DNA from: Burkholderiales bacterium
GTDB taxonomy: Bacteria > Pseudomonadota > Gammaproteobacteria > Burkholderiales > Casimicrobiaceae
DNA: 5,596 nucleotides
Direction of reading: 5' to 3'
Assembly (NCBI GenBank): GCA_025935435.1
Contig: JAICVH010000190.1
Span: 1 to 5,596 of the forward strand
Under the pieces are notes generated by a model. It was not told the DNA's origin and did not search any database. It saw only the letters and a program-made list of their open reading frames with translations. A program made the translations under genes and the position numbers. Positions 1-5,596 of the stretch are shown here, one piece after another. Each line of letters opens with the position of its first letter. The first letter of the stretch is position 1.

Positions 1-437
1 ACGATCGGCCCTGCCGCGATGATCGGGCCGATGCCCGGAATCGCGAGACCCATCAGGCTGGCGGCGAGCCCAGCCGCGCCGCCCACAACCCCGCCCGTTA
101 CCGCGCCGGTCGCCGCACCGCTTGCATCGTCGGCAACGTCGCGATCCCGTTCGCGATCACGATCGGTCAGCCCGCCGCCATCGGTCGTGAGCGTCGCATC
201 GCCGGCCGTCCGATTGCGCGTGTAATCGGTGGTCGTCGCGCCGGTGACGCCCGTCATTCCGGTCGTCGCGCTGGTACCGGCGAGTCCTGCCGTACTACCT
301 GTCGTCGTGCCGTATTGACCGCGTACATTGCTCGCGACGACGTTCACATCACTGTCGCGGAATCCTTCATCCATCAAATCGCGCGCGACGCGCTTCGCTT
401 CGTCGAAACTATCGAACGAACCCACGATTGTTTTCAT
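1..437 (-). CDS. General stress protein, YflT-like, partial (3' end outside window)
   Basis: The minus-strand frame is open from an ATG at 437-435 to the left edge, giving 145 codons without a stop. The N-terminus (starting MKTIVGSFDSFDEAKR) has a beta-alpha-beta pattern: a strand at residues 2-8, a helix at about 11-24, and a strand at about 30-36 (DVNVVAS). This resembles the N-terminal domain of YflT/general stress protein 17M-type proteins. A Gly/Thr/Ala-rich linker follows (about 41-70), then a charged Asp/Arg run (DRDRERDRD, 92-100), then a Gly/Ala-rich hydrophobic stretch from about 107 onward with glycine-zipper character, as in membrane-interacting segments. A GGAG abuts the ATG and a GGGGG lies about 6 nt upstream, so the ribosome site is plausible but not ideal. 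It is transcribed divergently from the rest of the window. The stress role is inferred from family resemblance; the domain call is from memory of the family. Confidence 0.66.
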   Translation of the reverse strand, partial: MKTIVGSFDSFDEAKRVARDLMDEGFRDSDVNVVASNVRGQYGTTTGSTAGLAGTSATTGMTGVTGATTTDYTRNRTAGDATLTTDGGGLTDRDRERDRDVADDASGAATGAVTGGVVGGAAGLAASLMGLAIPGIGPIIAAGPI

Positions 438-719
438 CTCCAGCCCCCGCGTTGATTGATTTGCCGAGAATCGGGTTGCCCGTCCGATCGGACCACCCGG
501 CCGTACTCGCGGCCTGCCGTGCTTCGCTGCAGTTGACGTTTCAGTGCCCTCGCCGCAGCGATTGATCTACGTTACGATGCGCCGCGCCTCGACGGCAGCG
601 GCCACCTGCCGGAACCGCTGTCGGATGAATTCGTATCGGGGCGTCCTACAGCGGTCGCTTTACACGAGCCCGCGCCGACCGCGACAATGCACGCCCGCCG
701 TTATCGATCGTCCATTGTC
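438..719. other. Divergent intergenic region with possible operator palindrome
   Basis: About 280 nt separate two genes transcribed away from each other, so promoters for both should lie here. A perfect 12-nt palindrome, GTCCGATCGGAC, sits at 482-493, 45 nt upstream of the minus-strand start, and could be a regulator site, although such a palindrome also arises by chance at a modest rate in GC-rich DNA. A TTGACG at 533-538 resembles a -35 box for the plus strand, but no good -10 box lies 16-18 nt downstream. The TACGAT at 573-578 is too far away. I see no RNA gene or convincing small ORF. If the binding-protein gene starts at 687 rather than 720, the region ends at 686. Confidence 0.4.
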
Positions 720-1697
720 ATGCGTACCTCGACTGCCGTCGTCGTCTCCGTATTGGGTGCTGCGCTGCTCGCCAGCGCGCCTGGCGTTGCGCTCGCACAG
801 GAGTACCCCGCGCGCTCGATCCGCGTCATCGTGCCGTTCTCGCCCGGAGGCGCCGTCGACGGTCCGATGCGATTGATCGCGCAAGGCTTGGGCAAGCGCC
901 TCGGCCAGGCCGTCGTCGTCGAGAACAAGCCGGGTGCCGGCGCAACGATCGGCACTGAAATCGTTGCCAAGGCGACTGCGGACGGTTACACACTGCTTCT
1001 CGCATCGCAGACGAATGCGATCAGCGCAACGCTCTATTCCAAACTCGCGTTCGATCCCATCGACGACTTCGCGCCGATCGCCTTGATCGGCCGCGAACCG
1101 GGCGTGGTCGTCGTCAATCCCGCGCTGCCGGTCACGACGCTTCCGCAACTCATTGCTTACGTCAAGGAGCGTCCCGGTCAGGTCGATTACGCGTCGTCGG
1201 GCAACGGCAGCGGTCAGCATCTGTTCGCAGCGCTGCTTGCGTCGAAAACGGGCATGAAGATGAACCACGTGCCCTACAAGGGCAGCGGTCAGGCGACGAC
1301 CGATTTGCTTTCCGGCGTCGTCGCGTTGTCGATCCCCGGCACCGCGGGCATGGTCGGACACATCAAGGCGGGCAAGTTGCGCGCGCTCGCCGTCACCGGC
1401 GCGCACCGTTCGCCTCAGTTGCCCGACGTACCGACGGTCATGGAATCCGGCGTGCCGAATTACGAGGCGTACGTCTGGATGGGACTGCTCGCGCCGAAGG
1501 GCACACCGGCCGCAATCATCGATCGGCTGAATCGCGAAGTACTCGCGGTGCTCGCCGAGGAGGACACGAAGCGTTACATGGCGACCGCGGGCATCGAGAT
1601 CGTCGGCTCGACGCCGACCGAGTTCGGCGCGTTCTTCAGGAACGAGAAGGATCTGTGGGCGAAGGTGATACGCGACACCGGCGCCAAGATCGACTGA
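720..1697 (+). CDS. Bug-family (TctC-like) periplasmic solute-binding protein
   Basis: This 325-residue protein has the usual length of the Bug/TctC family, periplasmic binding proteins best known for carboxylates and other small organic ligands. A Sec signal peptide covers residues 1-26: Arg2, a hydrophobic core VVVSVLGAALLA, and an ALA cleavage site before QEYP. Family motifs follow: PFSPGGAVD at 39-47 (the conserved Asp that helps bind ligand), ENKPGAGATIG at 69-78, VPYKGSG near 184-190, DVPT at 236-239 and APKGTP at 258-263. An in-frame ATG at 687 would add 11 residues (MHARRYRSSIV). Neither start has a good Shine-Dalgarno, and 720 is preferred because it gives a classic short signal peptide. 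No TctA/TctB membrane partner is in the window; orphan Bug genes are common in Burkholderiales. The next gene begins 7 nt after the stop, so the two are probably co-transcribed. The ligand is unknown. Confidence 0.93.
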   Translation: MRTSTAVVVSVLGAALLASAPGVALAQEYPARSIRVIVPFSPGGAVDGPMRLIAQGLGKRLGQAVVVENKPGAGATIGTEIVAKATADGYTLLLASQTNAISATLYSKLAFDPIDDFAPIALIGREPGVVVVNPALPVTTLPQLIAYVKERPGQVDYASSGNGSGQHLFAALLASKTGMKMNHVPYKGSGQATTDLLSGVVALSIPGTAGMVGHIKAGKLRALAVTGAHRSPQLPDVPTVMESGVPNYEAYVWMGLLAPKGTPAAIIDRLNREVLAVLAEEDTKRYMATAGIEIVGSTPTEFGAFFRNEKDLWAKVIRDTGAKID

Positions 1698-1704
1698 AGC
1701 GGCG

Positions 1705-2643
1705 ATGAACGACCTGACACACGCAAGGCGCACCGGCCACGGCGACGTTCAAGGCGTCGAGCACTGGACGTCCAAGGGCGACGTGCGGCTGTTCCTGTGG
1801 GAAAAATACGTCGGTTCGCCGGACGGCAAGCCCGCGGTGCTGTTCGTCCACGGATCATCGATGGCGTCGCAGCCGACGTTCGACCTGACCGTGCCCGACC
1901 GACCGGACTCGTCGGTGATGGACTGGTTCGCGCAGCGGGGGTTTGTCTGCTGGAGCGTGGACATGGAAGGCTACGGGCGCTCGGACAAGGCGCGCGACAT
2001 TCCGTGCGACATCGCCAACGGCGCCGATGACCTCGCTGCGGCCACCGACCATATCCGTCGGGTACGCGGTATCGAGCACGTCGTGGCGTACGGAATCTCC
2101 TCGGGCGCGCTACGCGCAGCACTGTTCGCGGAGCGACATCCCGAGCGCGTTGCACGGCTGGCGCTCGACGCATTCGTCTGGACGGGCGATGGCGCACCGA
2201 CGCTCGAGCAGCGCCGCAAGAAGCTGCCGGAATTCCGCGCGCACAACCGGCGACCGATCGACCGCGCGTTCGTACGGTCGATCTTCGCACGCGACCATCC
2301 CGACTGCGCCGAACCGCGCGTCGTCGAAGCGTTCGCCGACGCGATTCTCGCGCTCGACGATTCGATGCCGAATGGGACCTACGTCGACATGTGCTCGAAG
2401 CTACCGATCGTCGATCCCGCGCGCATCACGATGCCGACGCTGGTCATGCGCGGCCAGTACGACGGAATTGCGGCGTTCGACGATCTGCTCGAGTTCTTCC
2501 GGCGTCTGCCGAACCCGGACAAGCAGTTTTCGGTCATGACGGGCATCTCGCACGCGAGCTTCCAGCAGAAGAACTACCGTACCGTTTATCACATCCTGCA
2601 CGCGTTCTTCACGCACCCGGCGCCCGTTTACACCGGCGCCTGA
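1705..2643 (+). CDS. Alpha/beta-fold hydrolase
   Basis: The 312-residue product is probably a cytoplasmic alpha/beta hydrolase, as there is no signal peptide. Visible landmarks are the oxyanion-hole strand and turn VLFVHGSS (45-52), the family motif DMEGYGRSD (86-94), the nucleophile elbow GISSG (130-134) with Ser132 as nucleophile, the probable acid Asp253 in RGQYDG after a late strand, and His283 in GISHAS near the C-terminus. The complete Ser-Asp-His triad argues for an active enzyme. Residues about 155-235 form the variable lid (WTGDGAPTLEQRRKK onward), rich in charged residues, which would set the substrate. The subfamily (esterase, lactonase, C-C bond hydrolase, amidase) cannot be decided. 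The start is 7 nt downstream of the binding-protein stop with only a weak purine-rich GAAGCGG ahead, suggesting translational coupling. The pairing suggests a catabolic enzyme for a compound that the Bug protein binds; this is inference. Confidence 0.9.
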   Translation: MNDLTHARRTGHGDVQGVEHWTSKGDVRLFLWEKYVGSPDGKPAVLFVHGSSMASQPTFDLTVPDRPDSSVMDWFAQRGFVCWSVDMEGYGRSDKARDIPCDIANGADDLAAATDHIRRVRGIEHVVAYGISSGALRAALFAERHPERVARLALDAFVWTGDGAPTLEQRRKKLPEFRAHNRRPIDRAFVRSIFARDHPDCAEPRVVEAFADAILALDDSMPNGTYVDMCSKLPIVDPARITMPTLVMRGQYDGIAAFDDLLEFFRRLPNPDKQFSVMTGISHASFQQKNYRTVYHILHAFFTHPAPVYTGA

Positions 2644-2660
2644 ATGCCGACGCGCGGCAT
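2644..2660 (+). other. Stem-loop directly after the hydrolase stop codon
   Basis: The first base after the TGA begins a perfect 6-bp inverted repeat: ATGCCG (2644-2649), loop ACGCG, CGGCAT (2655-2660). No T-run follows, so it is not a standard intrinsic terminator. It could protect the upstream mRNA end or slow transcription between cistrons. A tiny ORF of 13 codons also starts at 2644 (TGAATG) but has no supporting signal. Confidence 0.3.
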
Positions 2661-2695
2661 CCGGCGCGCCGAATTGCCCGTATGAGCGTACGTCC

Positions 2696-2715
2696 CGGCC
2701 GCGCGGGAGCGGCCG
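2696..2715 (+). other. GC-only stem-loop upstream of the cyclase-like gene
   Basis: CGGCCGC (2696-2702) and GCGGCCG (2709-2715) form a perfect 7-bp, all-G/C stem around a 6-nt loop, GCGGGA. The right arm is also part of an overlapping 12-nt palindrome, GAGCGGCCGCTC (2707-2718). The hairpin ends 5 nt before the GAGAG ribosome-binding sequence (2721-2725) of the gene at 2731, so it could influence translation start or mark an RNA processing point. There is no T-run, so it is not a typical terminator. High GC content raises the chance of a coincidental hairpin. Confidence 0.3.
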
Positions 2716-2730
2716 CTCGCGAGAGATGAC

Positions 2731-3459
2731 ATGGCCGACCAATCGACGCTTCTCCTGATCGCCGACATCGCCGGCTACACGCGATTCATGAAGTTTCACA
2801 ACGCGAGCCTCGCGCACGCACAGGAAATCGTCGGGCGGCTGCTCGAAACCGTGATCGATGCCGCCGCGCCGGCGCTGCGCCTCGCCAAGCTCGAAGGCGA
2901 CGCGGCATTCTTCTACATGCCGGTACCCAAGAGTGGCGTCGTCGATCCGGCGCTGATCGCAGGACACGCGGCGGCGATCTACCGCGCATTCCACGCGCGC
3001 GCCGCCGACCTGCGCGTCAACACGCTGTGTCCCTGCGACGGCTGTCAGCAGGCGGGCAATCTCAAGATCAAGCTCGTCGGGCATGTCGGAGGCGTTGCGA
3101 TGCAGAAAGTCAAGCAACTGACCGAACTCGCAGGCGTCGATGTGATCGTCGTGCATCGGATGCTGAAGAACAACGTTCCGGTGCCGGAATACCTGCTGAT
3201 GACGAAGCCCGTGCACGCGATGCTCGCGAGCCCGCTGCGCGAGCGGGCCGCCGCACTCGACCTCGAACTCGACGACTTCGGAACGACGCCTGCGTACTAC
3301 CTCGATCTCGCCGAATGCACGGATGCGCTGCCGCCGCCGCGGAAAATGTCGCCGGTCAGACGGCTCGCGCGCCACCTGAGCCTCGGCTTGCGCACGCTGC
3401 CGTACGAACTCGGACTGCGCAAGTCCTGCGTGGGCTTTCGCAACGTGCCGGACGCATAG
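2731..3459 (+). CDS. DUF2652-like protein with class III nucleotidyl cyclase-like domain
   Basis: The 242-residue soluble protein resembles the DUF2652 family, which shares its fold with class III adenylate/guanylate cyclases. The opening strand LLLIADIAGYTRFM (7-20) matches the cyclase DIxGYT motif, with Asp12 at the first metal position. KLEGDAAFF (53-61) matches KxxGD, with Lys53 at a base-recognition and Asp57 at the second metal position. ELAGVDVIVVHR (132-143) matches DxxGxxVNxxxR: Glu132 replaces Asp, Ile139 replaces the transition-state Asn, and Arg143 is kept. Activity is therefore uncertain; nucleotide binding or sensing is as likely as cyclisation. A CPCDGC cluster (100-105) precedes strand LKIKLVGHVG. 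The tail (about 201-236) is Pro- then Arg/Leu-rich and could be an amphipathic helix. Start: GAGAG lies 5 nt upstream. It follows the hydrolase by 87 nt and may be in the same transcript. Cyclase-fold assignment is confident; function is not known. Confidence 0.82.
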   Translation: MADQSTLLLIADIAGYTRFMKFHNASLAHAQEIVGRLLETVIDAAAPALRLAKLEGDAAFFYMPVPKSGVVDPALIAGHAAAIYRAFHARAADLRVNTLCPCDGCQQAGNLKIKLVGHVGGVAMQKVKQLTELAGVDVIVVHRMLKNNVPVPEYLLMTKPVHAMLASPLRERAAALDLELDDFGTTPAYYLDLAECTDALPPPRKMSPVRRLARHLSLGLRTLPYELGLRKSCVGFRNVPDA

Positions 3460-3482
3460 CCGCGTTGAATCGGATGCGCGGC
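3459..3482 (+). terminator. Weak terminator-like stem-loop at the end of the cyclase-like gene
   Basis: GCCGCG (3459-3464, beginning at the last base of the TAG stop) pairs with CGCGGC (3477-3482) across a 12-nt loop. GG and only three Ts follow (3485-3487), so it is a poor intrinsic terminator. The arms recur in the same order in a second hairpin at 3567-3585, which would allow alternative pairing. It might act as a partial terminator or attenuator; this is tentative. Confidence 0.27.
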
Positions 3483-3566
3483 GGTTTCATGCTGCGCAGG
3501 TACAGGTACACTCCCGGCCCACGCAGGCCACTTCGATGGGGGATTGGTTGACTGACCGATGGCGAA

Positions 3567-3585
3567 GCCGCGCCCACTGCGCGGC
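3567..3585 (+). other. GC-only stem-loop in the leader of the ABC ATPase gene
   Basis: GCCGCGC (3567-3573) and GCGCGGC (3579-3585) form a perfect 7-bp all-G/C stem with a CCACT loop. It ends 23 nt before the AGGAGG ribosome-binding site of the ABC gene. No T-run follows. Its first six stem bases equal those of the hairpin at 3459-3482, so the two could exchange partners. The rest of the 159-nt spacer holds only weak promoter-like matches, such as TACACT at 3507-3512 with no convincing -35 box. Confidence 0.33.
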
Positions 3586-3608
3586 CGTCGCACGCGCGGG
3601 TGAGTCGC

Positions 3609-3614
3609 AGGAGG
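3609..3614 (+). promoter_or_regulatory. Strong ribosome-binding site AGGAGG
   Basis: A full-consensus AGGAGG lies 4 nt before the ATG at 3619. It is the strongest Shine-Dalgarno in the window, and it fixes the start of the ABC ATPase gene. Together with the 159-nt gap upstream it suggests that this gene is independently and efficiently translated. Confidence 0.85.
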
Positions 3615-3618
3615 CGCA

Positions 3619-5498
<1,880 letters not shown>

Positions 5499-5502
<4 letters not shown>

Positions 5503-5596
5503 ACCTGCGCGCTTGTCTCGGTGCGATCGGCACGCTTGCCGATGGCACGCGGCCCGCCATGCTCGCGCTGCTGCTCGCGTTCGGCGTCACGACGAC
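5499..5596 (+). CDS. Start of downstream gene, possibly an exported protein, partial
   Basis: A GTG at 5499-5501 overlaps the ABC gene's TGA stop in the arrangement GTGA. It opens a frame of 32 codons without a stop to the window edge: MNLRACLGAIGTLADGTR, then PAMLALLLAFGVTTT. The hydrophobic stretch after Arg18 (about 19-29) looks like a signal peptide or first membrane segment. An alternative start is the in-frame ATG at 5559, which would give a short MLALLLAFGV leader, but no clear Shine-Dalgarno precedes it. The overlap suggests translational coupling to the ABC ATPase. In importers of this type the neighbours are a family 5 extracellular solute-binding protein and two permeases. The signal-like start fits the binding protein best, but too little is present to name it. 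Confidence 0.6.

Noticed and set aside
533..578. Possible sigma-70 promoter for the Bug gene (TTGACG at 533, TACGAT at 573)
   Set aside because: The spacing between the boxes is 34 nt, about twice the usual 16-18, and no better -10 box lies at the right distance.
544..876. 110-codon plus-strand frame across the intergenic region and the Bug gene start
   Set aside because: It is Arg/Ser/Pro-rich, has no recognisable domain, and overlaps the signal-peptide region of the Bug gene in another frame.
660..1733. 357-codon open frame on the minus strand
   Set aside because: It lies wholly opposite the Bug-family gene, which has a signal peptide and clear family motifs; the antisense product is Arg/Asp-rich with no recognisable domain, as expected from GC-rich codon bias.
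2644..2685. 13-codon ORF starting at TGAATG after the hydrolase
   Set aside because: It has no ribosome-binding sequence and its start lies inside a stem-loop; it is too short to support from sequence alone.
2401..3375. 324-codon open frame on the minus strand
   Set aside because: It overlaps the hydrolase end and most of the cyclase-like gene antisense and has a low-complexity Arg-rich product, so it is a shadow frame.
3484..3512. Possible promoter for the ABC gene (TACACT at 3507-3512)
   Set aside because: The -10 match is fair, but the best -35 candidate (GTTTCA at 3484-3489) matches only three of six consensus bases.

Overview
The window is GC-rich. Its serine and alanine codons favour TCG and GCG, and it carries a Bug/TctC-type periplasmic binding protein. 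Together these suggest a betaproteobacterium of the order Burkholderiales (Burkholderia-like); this is inferred from composition and gene content, not from a search. There are no RNA genes, insertion sequences or CRISPR repeats, and the genes look native.

Layout. Positions 1-437 (minus strand) hold the 5' part of a general-stress-type protein with a YflT-like N-terminal domain and a Gly/Ala-rich hydrophobic segment, cut by the left edge. A divergent non-coding region follows (438 to about 719). From there all genes run on the plus strand. They are a Bug-family solute-binding protein (720-1697), an alpha/beta hydrolase (1705-2643), a DUF2652-like protein with a class III nucleotidyl cyclase-like fold (2731-3459), a fused two-domain ABC ATPase of the dipeptide/oligopeptide (Dpp/Opp/GsiA) type (3619-5502), and the first 32 codons of a gene overlapping its end (from 5499), possibly an exported protein.

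How the genes may work together. The first two plus-strand genes are 7 nt apart and very probably co-transcribed. The other two gaps (87 and 159 nt) hold GC-rich stem-loops, so the cyclase-like gene and the ABC block could be joined to the unit or separately controlled. The simplest reading is an uptake-and-hydrolysis locus for small organic or peptide-like compounds: the Bug protein binds one ligand in the periplasm, the ABC ATPase powers import of another through permeases expected downstream, and the hydrolase cleaves an ester, amide or related bond. The substrate cannot be read from the sequence.

I see no clearly new defence or mobile system. The most interesting element is the cyclase-like protein: by motif spacing it keeps both metal aspartates, the base-recognition lysine and the transition-state arginine of class III cyclases, has Glu at the second base-recognition position, and has Ile where the transition-state Asn should be. 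Next is the spacer before the ABC gene, where two stem-loops share the same arm sequences and could pair alternatively.
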